Assembly (NCBI GenBank): GCA_045837725.1
Contig: JBEWZL010000276.1
Coordinates: forward strand, 248,001 to 312,000
Reading direction: 5' to 3'
DNA from: Vermamoeba vermiformis
Taxonomy: Eukaryota; Tubulinea; Echinamoebida
DNA: 64,000 bases
The notes under the pieces were generated by a model, which worked only from the letters and a program-made list of their open reading frames with translations, had not been told where the DNA came from and searched no databases. Position numbers and translations under genes: made by a program. Below are positions 11,540 to 24,787 of the stretch, in pieces. Position 1 is the stretch's first letter. Every line of letters begins with the position of its first letter.

Positions 11540-12710
11540 TTACGAGAAGACTATTTTGATGGCCTTGCCCTCTCTGTTGCAGATCGGACACGCGTTCAAG
11601 TCTTCAGCGCACTTCTCGCAGACACACGAGTGACCGCACGCTACGAACACCATGCACTTCTGCGCTGTTTGACACGAACTGCACATATCCTTTCGTTTTT
11701 CTTTTTCATTCTGCGTTCAGTTAGTATTTCCGTGGCTTAAAATGCAGACACGACTTACAATTGCTTGTTGAATGCGCTCGAGTGCCCCTTGCACTTTAGC
11801 TTCAATATTTTTCAATTCTTGCACGGTCAGACTGGTCAGTGCTGTTTCACTGCCCGTCAACAGATGGTTTTCAGCTTCAATTTTGCGATTCTTTTCCTCC
11901 ATGCGCTTGAGGGACAAGACGAGGGTGCTGAGATTGTTCTCGCCGATAGTTGCTTTGCTTTCAAGTATCTGCACAACAATGAGTGGCTGTCACTCAATCA
12001 CCGCGCGCACGTACCTCAATCTTCTTCAACAATTGGTCGCGCTCTTGTCGCAACAAATTGACTTCATTCGCGTGGCCTTGTGTCATGTCAGCCACTTTGA
12101 CTTTGAACGAGGACAAAAATGCGTCTAATTCACGCGAGGCAGTGTCCCAAGTAGGCTGATCGCGGTACTGCCGCAGGTCAGTCAACAACAGTGCGGCGTT
12201 CTTGTCATTCGGATCACATTCCAACACGTGCTCGAGACAGAATGCTGCGTCACTCCACCTGCCCTGCACTTCGTAGATGCGTGTCTTGGTCCACCAGTAG
12301 ATCGGAGACTTGGGCTGCAGTGCCAGTGCCTTCTCAATGGCCACTAGCGCCTCTTCTAAGCGCCGCAGCTTGGCCAGCACCACTGCGCGATAGTTCCAAC
12401 CGCGCGCATCTGTTTCATTCATTTGCGTCGTTTTTTCGAAGCATCTTACTGCTTCGGAAGAGCGACCTAACATGTCGAGTACAGTGCCTGCAGAGCGGTT
12501 AATATCGCGTGTTATTTAAGCGTTGTTAATACCTTTGTTGTACCACGCTAAGTAGTGAGTTGGATTTGCCTCGATCGCCTTTTCGTAGAGTGGAAGTGCG
12601 TCGAGGAATTTCTGCTGCTTAAATAGCTCGAGACCTTTCATTACCAACGAGTCTGCATCGTAAGTGCCGTTCGTACCGTTGCTCGTGGGTAAATCCTGTA
12701 TCGTTTCCAT
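11540..12710 (-). CDS. TPR - coiled-coil - C-terminal RING protein (probable E3 ubiquitin ligase)
   Basis: About 330 residues, ATG at 12710-12708 (METIQDLPTSNGTNG). Residues about 20-170 form TPR-type helix pairs: GLELFKQQKFLDALPLYEKA, AIEANPTHYLAWYNKG, LGRSSEAVRCFEKTTQMNE, LRRLEEALVAIEKALALQPK and GRWSDAAFCLEHVLECDPND. A long coiled coil follows (VNLLRQERDQLLKKIE, then LSLKRMEEKNRKIEAENHLL). The last exon is a compact C3HC4 RING of the IAP/Mulan type: MCSSCQTAQKCMVFVACGHS, then CVCEKCAEDLNACPICNR, ending 12 residues later in VFS. All eight zinc ligands are present. Three introns. RING fingers of this type recruit E2 enzymes; the substrate is unknown. I do not recognise a named orthologue. 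Confidence 0.8.
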
Positions 12711-13207
12711 CTTTATTGCCTCCTTAACTGCAGCAATTGAAATCAGTATTTTTCCCGGTAAGGATATACATATTCGTTTGATTTTGAGTCTACAAAACAG
12801 CATTCGGTAAACTTGCAGCAAATTTGCGCGTTAAATTCCGAAAATTTAGAATCTAGAGATCACGGCCGATAAGGTGCTGAAATATATTTTTAAATAATAA
12901 GGTAGTTTATTTGTTATTTTTGAGTATTTTTTCGCTTCATAAAATAAAGCTGCAAGTGGCCGATCGGGTCAGTTTCATTTGCGCTTACCTTTTTGGGCAT
13001 TTGTCATCAACTGAATTTGAAAATAAAGACCCAACTCACGTTCAATCAAATATATGACGCTCTTAACTCGGTGGTACTCAGTTAAGTACTCTAGTTACTC
13101 GTTTGCGCGGTTTAAAATTTGAATTCGACAGAAAAATTTAAAACAAACCCTCGTTTGCATTCAAAAGGATTTATTTCGACGAAGATATTATTAAAGGGTT
13201 CTACGCA
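12711..13207. other. Intergenic, AT-rich; 5' region of the TPR/RING gene and 3' region of AGPS
   Basis: About 500 bp with stops in all frames and no domain-like translation. It must hold the promoter of the TPR/RING gene. I see no repeat or RNA gene in it. Confidence 0.5.
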
Positions 13208-15823
<2,616 letters not shown>

Positions 15824-16055
15824 CCCTTACGATATCAATCAATAGTATAACAATCAATATGGTACTAAATTATTGTTATCTGCGACGGAAGCAAAAAAAC
15901 AACTGAGTGTCACCAAAAAAGCGAAAATATGAGCAGAACAAGAAAAGCCTTTGACTAAGATGCTTTCAAGGAACAAAGCCTGACAAGGTTTAGGAATCAT
16001 TATTTATTGACGAGCTCTAGTCTCCGGTCGATAAATAGGAACAGTACCGCTGTCC

Positions 16056-16531
16056 TTATTTGTTCTTGTAGTTGCTATCGAACTTGTGCGTCATTTGAGA
16101 ATAGTCGCCGCTCAGGTTACGTCTGCTCTTAGAGTTTTCATAAGCGGGAGGAAAGTAAGTGCTGGGAATAGCCTTAGGGTTGTGCTTAATGTCTTGCACT
16201 GAAGGGATTTGTTGTTCAATCAATTGACCGCCAGTCAGCAGCTGCATGGAGCCTCCCTTAGCGACCTTGTCGACGTCCATTGAGGTGGAAGTAGATTGTT
16301 CAGGCGGTAGCACGTCTTGAGGATTGTCTCCAGCCTCACCTGCGTCTTGTTCTTGTCCGCCTTGATTGCGGTGACGAGGGTTCTTGACGCGTCGACCACC
16401 GACTTTTTCTATTTGAAGTTTTAGGTCGGAGTGTAATTGATACTCGCGAAGAACCTACCTGCAGGAGGGTGAGGGATTTTGATGTCAGATCCCAAACTTG
16501 TTTGATCTTTGAGTTGTAAGTCGTCGCTCAT
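16056..16531 (-). CDS. DAP1-like protein (death-associated protein family)
   Basis: A small basic/polar protein of about 145 residues, ATG at 16531-16529. The first exon ends with the coding part of HPPA and an intron follows. Across the junction the protein reads IKIPHPPAEKVGGRRVKN. This matches the family signature of animal DAP1 and DAPL1 (HPPAVKAGGMRI). The rest is low-complexity: a QGGQEQDAGEAGD stretch, then PSTYFPPAYENSKSRRN and a lysine/asparagine-rich end. By family knowledge DAP1 is linked to autophagy, and the vertebrate paralogue Dap1b is a ribosome-dormancy factor; whether this protein does either is inference. The similarity is one short motif, so the call is moderate. Two exons. 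Confidence 0.55.
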
Positions 16532-16762
16532 TGCTTGTTGTGGTTATAGTGAAGTGATTGATTAGAATGATTCAAACAATGGCTTAAATCTCTTCCGGCT
16601 GCAGCAATTATTCCGAAATTCCTCTCCTCCGTTGTTTTTTATTCGGAAAATCCATTTACATTTGGTACAAATCTGCTGTTTGTTTCGATATCCGCGCACA
16701 AATTGAGTACAAAATGATTTCATTCTAGCGCGACTGGTCTAGTTATCGCAATTGCTGTCCGA

Positions 16763-17264
16763 TTACGCTTTCGGTGTTGTGTAATGATTAAAAGTACGAT
16801 ATACTTTGCCAGCCTGATCGACGAAAAATACCTCCACTGCAAGTCTTCCATTGATGCTCTCGTAATACATTGCCACACTATCTACACCGAGCAGGACTTG
16901 CATCAGCTTTAGATGGATTGCGGGGAATAGACTTAAGCAGGTTTCAAAATAATGACGAATCCGCTCTTTGCCTAGCAATTGAGTCTTTCCAGGTTCATTA
17001 AGCACACGGGGTATAAGGGGTGAATGAAACTCAATATTGTCCGCAAAGTGGTTCCTGGAGAAGATATCACAAAGATTTTTCTTTAAAAATTGAATTCAAT
17101 ATCTTACATAATCATATTGATATCTCTACTATTCCAGGCCTTCACCCAATGTTCCTTATGAATTTTTTTAAATTATCCGTCGGGCTGTTTAAGTTGAAAG
17201 ATTACGTGACACTTACTGCCATAGCTTGGGCTGAGGCTTCATTCAACACAAATGGGCTCGTCAT
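16763..17264 (-). CDS. NTF2-like / SnoaL-fold protein
   Basis: About 120 residues in three exons, ATG at 17264-17262 (MTSPFVLNEASAQAMA). After the first intron: EHWVKAWNSRDINMIMNHFA then DNIEFHSPLIPRVL. After the second: GKERIRHYFETCLSLFPAIH, VDSVAMYYESINGRLAVEVF, and VYRTFNHYTTPKA. The helix - W(N)SRD - HFADNIEFHSP pattern and the final F-x-H-Y strand are typical of SnoaL-like polyketide-cyclase-fold proteins. Such domains include enzymes and ligand-binding proteins; no catalytic assignment is possible here. It lies between the DAP1-like gene and IDH3A, all on the minus strand. Confidence 0.7.
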
Positions 17265-17418
17265 ATTCAATATTGGAGGGTAGGGTTGTATACTATTCAG
17301 GTGTTGTTGGTTGTTAACCAAAGTCATCAAATTTGTGTTTTCTAATGAGCTGACACGGGTGTTATATTCACACTATTCTTTATATAGCTAATTATATACT
17401 CAAACAACAGCATTCTAT

Positions 17419-18954
17419 TTAAACATTTTTGAGCATCTTGCAAATAGCATCAGTGTACGCGGAGGTCGTAGCATTTCCGCCCAAGTCACCAGTGATGTAC
17501 TTGCCTTCTTTGATCACGGCCAGAGCAGCTTGTTCAATGCGCTTGGCATACTGATTGAGACCCATGTGATTGAGCATCATCACAGCGGACAGCAGCAAGG
17601 CAGTGGGGTTGGCCTTGTTCTTGCCAGCAATGTCCGGGGCAGTACCGTGCACTGACTCGAAGATGGCACCTTCATCACCAATGTTGCCTGAAGGAGTGAG
17701 ACCGAGACCTCCGATCAGACCTGCGCACAGATCACTGACGACGTCACCGTAGAGATTGGGCAACACCATCACGTCAAACTTCTCGGGATTCATGACGAGC
17801 TAATTACAGATATTAGTGCACGTTCATGTAGGACAGCTGTCACACGACTCCGATCACTCACCTTCATGCAGACTGTGTCCAAGTTGACTTCTTCGTACTT
17901 GATGTGAGGATAAGCAGCAGCGACTTCGCGCACAGTGGTCAAGAAGAGACCGTCAGACTTCTTCATAATGTTCGCTTTGTGCACGGCTGTCACTTTCTTG
18001 CGGTAGTTCTGCGTGGCGTATTGGAAGGCAAAGTTGGCAATCTTGCGCGAGGCCTCATAAGTGATGACTTTAATGCTCTGCGCGACACCAGGCACGACAG
18101 TGTGTTCGAGACCAGAGTATTCACCTTCAGTGTTCTCACGAATGGTCACAACATCGACATTGTCGTAGCGAGTGCGCTTCTCAACACCGGGAATGGTCAA
18201 GCAAGGACGCACGTTGGCGTAGAGCTTGAAGGTCTGGCGGAGTGCCAAGTTGAGTGAACGGTGACCCTTGCCGATCGGTGTGGCGAGAGGACCTTTGAGA
18301 CCAATCTTGTTGCGCTTCATGGACTCAATCACTTCGTCACTCACACCCTTCTCCGGGGTGACTTGATGCACTTCCCAATTGATCGGAGCACCGGCAGCCT
18401 AATGAAGTGTTAGTGACTCGATCGATGGCACTGATTAGAGGCACTACTCACCTCGAAGATGGTCTGAACAGCAGTGCTGATCTCGGGACCAATGCCGTCA
18501 CCAGGAATCAAGGTCACTGTGCGCTTGGGCTGATAATGGGATGTTTGTTAATATTAGTGCCACTTGTAGGTATTAATCGATCGTTAAAAGTAGCGCTGGC
18601 ACGACGGGATCTTCAGCCGAAAAAAATTCTTGTCATGTCGATATTTGGTCTGATAATATCAAATAAATGTTCGGGTATATTTGTTTACCTCTCCAGCATA
18701 GCTTCTGACAGCAAATAAAGAGCCATTGGCCACCACTGTATTTTCTAAATTTTATTCGTTAAAAATCACAATGAGCTCAACATTAAATTTAAACGAGAGA
18801 ATAGATGTTCGGAAATTAATTCCAAAGCATTCATATTCAAAATAAGATCATTGTGACAACTGTTATGCAAAGTGTACTATTGTTGTCGGATTAATTTGGA
18901 ATTTGGCTTACTTGTGGTGGTTTTGACTGATTGTGCCAATACTCTACGCAACAT
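17419..18954 (-). CDS. IDH3A: Isocitrate dehydrogenase [NAD], catalytic alpha subunit, mitochondrial
   Basis: TCA-cycle enzyme, oxidising isocitrate to 2-oxoglutarate with NAD. The first exon [14 protein letters not shown] is a basic, hydroxylated mitochondrial presequence (ATG 18954-18952). Then [113 protein letters not shown] and [20 protein letters not shown], which are the isocitrate and metal-binding signatures. It ends [10 protein letters not shown]. About 370 residues, five to six exons. The alpha rather than beta/gamma assignment rests on the [14 protein letters not shown] and [12 protein letters not shown] sequence. Divergent from ACY1 with 164 bp between starts. Confidence 0.95.
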
Positions 18955-19118
18955 TATTCAGTGACTGTTATATTATAGATGATCGGTGTTTACGCCGAAT
19001 AAACAAGAAAATAGAACTGTTAAAAAACGGTCAGAAAAATTTAGGCTAATTTTGGCAGGCCAAGCGAGCCGATTAAATTTCGCTATCGAGACTGTTACAA
19101 TAATCTCAATTATATATC
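18955..19118. promoter_or_regulatory. Divergent promoter region, IDH3A / ACY1
   Basis: 164 bp, AT-rich, between the two start codons. No CACGTG box seen. Confidence 0.5.
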
Positions 19119-20739
19119 ATGGAGCACACAGCTGTTACAAAGTTTCGAGAATATTTGAAAATTAAGACGGTGCATCCAACGCCCGACTACGCAGGAGCAA
19201 TTCAGTTCTTAAAGCACTATGCTGACGAATATGGCTTTAAATATGAAGTGTTTGAGGTCAGTAATTAAAAACAACGGCAGCAGTGAGGCAATTTCAATAA
19301 TATTGGATAATTGGTAGGTTGTTCCTGGCAAGCCATTCTTTATGATCAAATACGAAGGCCAAGGTATTAATAATTTACAATATTCTAATTAATAAAATGA
19401 AATAACAATTATCAACTGTCACCAGATCCGAGTTTGCCTGCAGTATTGCTCAATAGGTACGTGTGTAGCACTATAATTGAATAGTATTATTAATGTTTTT
19501 TAGTCATATGGACGTAGTACCATTTTTTGCGGTAAGAATATATTCGCGTACGTGCGGTGGATCTAATTCTTGTACAGGAACGGTGGAAAGTCGATCCGTT
19601 CTCCGCGCACAAGGACGAAGAGGGCAATATTTACGCGCGTGGCACTCAAGACATGAAGTGCGTCACCATACAGTACATTGAGGCCTTGCACCGTCTGAAG
19701 CAAAGCGGCAAAACCCTTGCGCGCACGATCTACCTCGCGGCGGTGCCCGACGAGGAGATTGGTGGTCACGATGGTGTAGCGAAGTGGGTGAACACACCGC
19801 AGTTCAAAGCACTCAACATTGGCTTTGCACTCGACGAGGGCTTGGCCAGTCCTGACGCGAGCATGACACTGTTCAAAGGAGAGCGCGCCCCGTGCTGTAA
19901 GTGCGCAGTAGCAGCGAGGGACAGTGACTGAGTGCATATACAGGGCTCTATTTGAAGGCAAGTGGTCCCACTGGTCACGGCAGCAGACTGTTCGAGGGCA
20001 CTGCTGTGGACAAGTTGCACAAATGTCTCGAGAAGTTCACTACATTCCGCGATGCAGAGCTGAAGAAGTTGACAGAGCAAGGTCTGACATTGGGCGAAGT
20101 GACTACTGTCAACATCAACATGCTCAAGGTACCGAGTGACGGCTCATTGACACGTGTCAAAGCTGTGACACTAACGTCTGTTGTTAGTCTGGTGTCTGGT
20201 CTGATCACTGCTGCGGTGGCTGGCAAACCAAGTAAGTCAACGCGATGATGTGACACGTGTCAATTGCTGACTGGCATTAGCATTATTCCGCCCGATGCAG
20301 AGGCAGCGATTGACATTCGTATTGCCCCCACGGTAGACTTGCCACAGTTCTACACCATGATTGAAGACTGGTGCAAAGACGTGACCCTGACCTATCAGCA
20401 GAAGACACCGACCAATGTGATCACACCGACTGAGGACTCCAATCCCTGGTGGGTGGCCTTCAAGGGCGCGTGTGACTCAGTGTACGTATCAACGAACATC
20501 ATATTTGTGTTGCTAATGACTGGTCTAGTGACGTCAAATTGGACATTCAAATCTTCCCCGCAGCCACTGACAGTCGCTACATTCGTGTCGCGGGTGTGCC
20601 CGCCTTTGGTTTCTCGCCCATCAATCACACACCGATCTTGTTGCACGACCACAACGAGTTCTTGAACGAGAAGATCTTTTTGCACGGCATTGATGTCTAC
20701 GTGCCAATCATTGAACGACTGGCCAATGTCAAGGCTTAA
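19119..20739 (+). CDS. ACY1: Aminoacylase-1 (N-acyl-L-amino-acid amidohydrolase, M20 family)
   Basis: Cytosolic zinc enzyme that hydrolyses N-acetyl amino acids. ATG at 19119 (MEHTAVTKFREYLKIKTVHP). The M20 metal and catalytic blocks are present: LLNSHMDVVPF (zinc His and catalytic Asp), ARGTQDMKCVTIQYIEAL (bridging Asp), LAAVPDEEIGGHDGVAKWV (catalytic and metal Glu), NIGFALDEGLASPDASMTLF, ASGPTGHGSRLFEGTAVDKL (dimerisation-domain His) and FGFSPINHTPILLHDHNEFL (final zinc His). About 400 residues, eight or nine exons. Two consecutive introns, near 20129-20189 and 20232-20279, each contain one exact TGACACGTGTCA (20148-20159 and 20251-20262). AATAAA at 20745-20750 right after the stop. Confidence 0.94.
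20148..20262. repeat. Two palindromes TGACACGTGTCA in consecutive ACY1 introns
   Basis: Exact copies at 20148-20159 and 20251-20262, 103 bp apart, each in the middle of a short ACY1 intron. Confidence 0.7.
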
Positions 20740-20780
20740 GTGGTAATAAAAAAAAGAGTTAATTACACTATATTACAGTA

Positions 20781-22850
20781 TTATTTCAAAAGAATTTTGA
20801 GCATCGAGCGCGTCATCTGCTGTGCCATGGTCTGATAAAGGTTCAAAAATGAAGGCGTGCCAGTGGCTTCAAAAGGCACAATGAACCAGTGCGGGTAGTA
20901 GTAGTGGTCGCTGCTCGGATGAACGTGCAAGTCCCACTGGCTTGCCCACAGCGTGTCAATGTCGAGCACGGCAGTGTATGGCAAGTACTCGTCAAACACT
21001 GCGCGCAGATAGAGCGGCGAGGCGTTGTTCTTGCTGCACGACTGTTCTAACTGCTTCTTCAGCAGCATGGCGTGGTGATAGTACTTCGAGCCTCGCTTGG
21101 TCAATATCGAACAGCGCTCTTTGATCGAATAGAACTCGAGGGCAGTCAACAAGAGCATGGCGAACATGAACGGCAGTGTGGTGATGTCGTCAGCGAAGAA
21201 GAGGTCAGTCACGTAGTACGAGATGAGTGCGAAACAGAGCACGAGCATGGCGAGCACGCGGTACTTGGTGCGCACTTGCGAGGGTGGATTGATGTACCCT
21301 GCGTGGTGCAGTGACTGGTAGACGAGACTCTCGAACTGCGGCACAAAGACACGCATGCGATGTTTGAGCTGTTTGAAGGAGATGCCTGGCTTGGCGTTTT
21401 CGTTGGTGCCATTGGCCTCTTCATTCACGAGCGAGGTCAGCAAGTGTTCTTCGTACTGGTGCAGCGGCACTCGATCACGAATGCTGCGCGGATCACCCGT
21501 GAGTCTGATGATGAAGTCGTTTTGGCGCTGTTCAATCACGAGGTAGTTGCGACGACACAAATCCAATATTGTTGCAAGCACTTCACGTGTTGACACTCGA
21601 TTGTGCACTGTGAGGACTTGGTCAGATCTGCTCAGTCACGCAATCATCCACTCACCTAGTGTGCCGAGCAGTGCTGGGGCTAGTCGCGTCAACATCTGCA
21701 CGCGTCTGTCGTGACTGAGACTGAGGACCTTGTTGTCAATGGGCTCAGGCGTGCTGTTCGCGTAGTAAATGATGAGCGGCAGAATCGGCACCACGAGTCC
21801 GATGGCCTGCACTGATTAGTACTGGAGCAATAGTGCATATGTGTGCCTTACAAAGTAGATAAATCCTAGTGCCACGGAGTATTCTTCGTACACTTGCCAG
21901 CTCGGCTTGTCAATTTGAGGGTTCAGATCTGGATTGTCTAAAAATAGCCGCACTGTGAATGAAAATGAATCAGCTGTGAGGCTCTGCACCGCTGCTAGTT
22001 GTTCCTCGCGGAGTCAATGTATCATCAACAGTGATTGTATATCGGAACACTAAGGCTGTGTTTGATTTGGTCAACTGGATGTCGCGTTTAATGGAGTGGG
22101 GCCAGTTCACCGAGCTGTATTGATATTGGGCTTTAGTCCGCACAATAACTCTATACTGTACTTACTTGAACCACAGGGCATATGGCGTATCGCCATTCTT
22201 GATCACTGGCCGATAGCTCGGCGGTAATTGCAGTACGATCTGGCCCGACAATAGTGTGCTGTTAGTCACCACCGCGGGGAGGTGATAGGACGGCTTAAAG
22301 TTCCAGCAGAGATCGTAATAGCGCGAGTCATGGGCAAATTGATTAACGCGCAGCGCCTGCGGCAGTGTGTACTGGAGCAAGTAAGATCCCGCTTGATGAT
22401 TGTTATTATTATTTACATTGCTCCAATTAACTATGTTCTGTCGTTAATATTGATTAGCACTATACGAGCTCGATTTTGAATTAATAAAGCCACCTACCTC
22501 AAATTGTTGGTATGACAGGCGTTCGGATCCTTTAATCATGTAAATAATTGGCTCGCGCTTGTAATGTATCCAACATGCTAGGTAGCAGAACATATTAGTA
22601 TTTCTTTTTGCAAATCAATAAGAAATATTAATTGAGAAAAATATTTTTGTTTCGGCTTTAAATTTAAGTACTTACATTTCGGTAAAGTGATATTAGTTAC
22701 AGGAATATTATTTATAAATGTAGGAAAATTTTCTTCGACAATAATGTCGCCAGTGAGCCGTAGATCTAACAGATAATTGGTATGCGCGCTGCACAGGCTG
22801 GTGCAGAACACAACCAGTAGCCATAGCGTCACTACGCACTGGCAAGGCAT
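20781..22850 (-). CDS. DUF2207-family membrane protein (bacterial-type family) with signal peptide
   Basis: About 620 residues in five or six exons. The ATG at 22850-22848 gives a clear signal peptide, PCQCVVTLWLLVVFCTSLC then SAHTNYLLDLRLTGD; an in-frame ATG at 22889 is possible. The extracytoplasmic N-terminal part includes YTLPQALRVNQFAHDSRYYD, NSTLLSGQIVLQLP and VNWPHSIKRDIQL. A membrane segment follows (VALGFIYFAIGLVVPILPLI). The cytoplasmic winged-helix-like block is the family hallmark: LGTLVHNRVSTREVLATIL, DLCRRNYLVIEQ, then HQYEEHLLTSLVNE. Two more hydrophobic segments follow (VLAMLVLCFALISYYVTDLF, LPFMFAMLLLTALEF) and a C-terminal domain ending SMLKILLK. This is the layout of DUF2207 proteins, known mainly from bacteria; function unknown. 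Divergent from an MFS_3-like gene. Family membership fairly secure, role unknown. Confidence 0.72.
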
Positions 22851-23079
22851 GTAGTGTTGTGCAAGTGTTTGGAAGGAAAAATTGGTCAATGCTTCACCTA
22901 TTCTTAGGAGCCCAAAATAGATCAGTAGACACTTTGCTTACGGGAGTGTGGTCACACTGGCTTAGAAAAGTGCTTTGAACAATTTTTCAAATTTCTAAGC
23001 CTTGTGCATTATTTAAGATCAGCCTGTTCTGGTCTTTTGCCGATCTGGACCATTATTTTCGGCTTTGCAACAGAAGAAC
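22851..23079. promoter_or_regulatory. Divergent promoter region, DUF2207 gene / MFS transporter
   Basis: 229 bp between start codons. No ORF and no CACGTG box noted. Confidence 0.45.
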
Positions 23080-24695
23080 ATGAAAGCGACCGACAATGCT
23101 CGAAATTTAGCAATACTATGGACTATACACGCACTTATGCTCCTTGGATCGTATTTCAGCGCATTTTGCTTCGGAATATGGCTCTATGAAAGAAGTGAGA
23201 GATCAATCACAGATCTTTCGCGATTGACGTTTCTAAGGTGAGAAAAAATAATTTGAATGCATAATCGCTGCCCATTATTACCATGCTGACATTTTTTGTA
23301 AGTGATCTGCCCGGAATCCTTCTTATGCCGCTATCAGGCATAATCATTGACCGATTCTCAAGGTACTGGCTAATTAACACCACAACGAGTCTAATGTGCG
23401 AACAGAAAGTGGGTGCTCTCAGGCTCGGTGATCATTTACGTGTTAGCGGCATTAGTTTTGTATGTGGTTTCGGCTTTCTACGGCACGGTCAACAACGGCC
23501 ACATCGCCATCTCATGTAAGTTGGGAGATGTAAGATAATGAGCTCTTACTTATTGCCTTACAGACTTGCTCACTAGTGTAGGCAATGCCTTCTATTCACC
23601 GGTCGTAGTCTCGTCCATCTCGATGCTCACCACAGCGGATCAGTACACGCGTATAAATGGTACTTATCTACGACTAACACTGCACGTGTTAACACTCGCT
23701 AGGGTTCTTTGACGCAGCTGACGGGCTCGCTCAGCTACTGAGTCCTATTGCGGGTGGACTGGTGATGAACAACAGCGACATACACCTCGCTATTGTCATC
23801 AATGCAGTGCTACATGTGATGCCTCTCGCATTGCTGCCATTCATTGCATTCAAGCACGTGACTGACAAGCACATCACTGAGGGCGATGACGATAGTTTTT
23901 CGTGGCGTGAGGCCTTTGTAGGAGCACGAATGATCTCTGAGCTGAACATGATCAGCGTGCTCGTTCTCAACACGGTCAATTACCTCGTGATCATCAATGT
24001 CATGGAGCTGTTCATGCCGGTAAGTTGTCAGACTTCTAGTTCGCAGGATGCTAACGTCATGTTGCAGATCACACTCAATGTCACTACGGCATCGGTGCAC
24101 GGTAAGTACTGCCACTAGTAGCGAGTGTATATAGTAGCACTAACTTTGTTCTTGGACTTAGGAATCATCTCTTCGCTGCAAGGTGCGTCGATGATACTCG
24201 GAGGTGTGCTGTCAGGTCGTCTCTCATCCACGCGTCACTTGCACATGGTAACAAGTACAGCCACACTGCAGTGCTTTCTCATCGCGCTGCTCGCATTGCA
24301 GTTCACGTCCTTGTCCAACATTGCACTGCTCACTTGTCTCATCATGTTGCTCGACCCATTCATTGCCTCCAATCAGCGCACGGTGTGGCAGCAATCAGTG
24401 CCTGTGTCGCTGCATGGTCGCGTATTTGCATTCATCAAAATGATCGAGAGCATTGTTTTGTTCGTCATTGCACTCGTGTTGGGACCCCTCACTGATGACT
24501 GGCTCGCTCCTTGGGCTGCTGAACATCTCTCAGCCTACAAGTGCGTCTCAAACAATGTCTCATCTTATCTAACCTCGTCTTTGTAGAAGTGTCACTGGCG
24601 TACATCTCGTCGTGCTCTTGTTTGCGCTGTTGCAGGGCATCACGTTGTTTGTAGTCTATCTCATTCGAAGGCCGAAGCGACCAAAATTGACTTAA
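23080..24695 (+). CDS. Major facilitator superfamily transporter, MFS_3-like (bacterial efflux type)
   Basis: About 430 residues. ATG at 23080 (MKATDNARNLAILWTIHALM). The first membrane helix is MLLGSYFSAFCFGIWLYERS. The MFS signature loop between helices 2 and 3 is SDLPGILLMPLSGIIIDRFS, with the G-x3-D-R-x-S pattern. Helices follow: WVLSGSVIIYVLAALVLYVV, SVGNAFYSPVVVSSISMLTT with the AFYSP motif, FFDAADGLAQLLSPIAGGLV, SSLQGASMILGGVLSGRLSS, and a last one, LVVLLFALLQGITLFVVYLI. LPGILLMPLSGII.DR and AFYSP...SS..ML resemble the MFS_3/enterobactin-exporter type common in bacteria. About seven introns; a 43-nt intron at about 23361-23403 is needed to join the frames (FSR then KWVLSG). Substrate unknown. 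Confidence 0.8.
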
Positions 24696-24787
24696 ATCAA
24701 TTCTCCTACTTGTATAATTGTGCTATATTACTGTAAAAAACTATTTATAAAATCGCAAAAATGTAAACGCAAAATCGGATCAGGTCA

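Noticed and set aside
22851-22889. Upstream in-frame ATG at 22889 for the DUF2207 protein
   Set aside because: The ATG at 22850 begins a clean signal peptide. The extra 13 residues would place polar residues before the hydrophobic core, which is possible but less likely.
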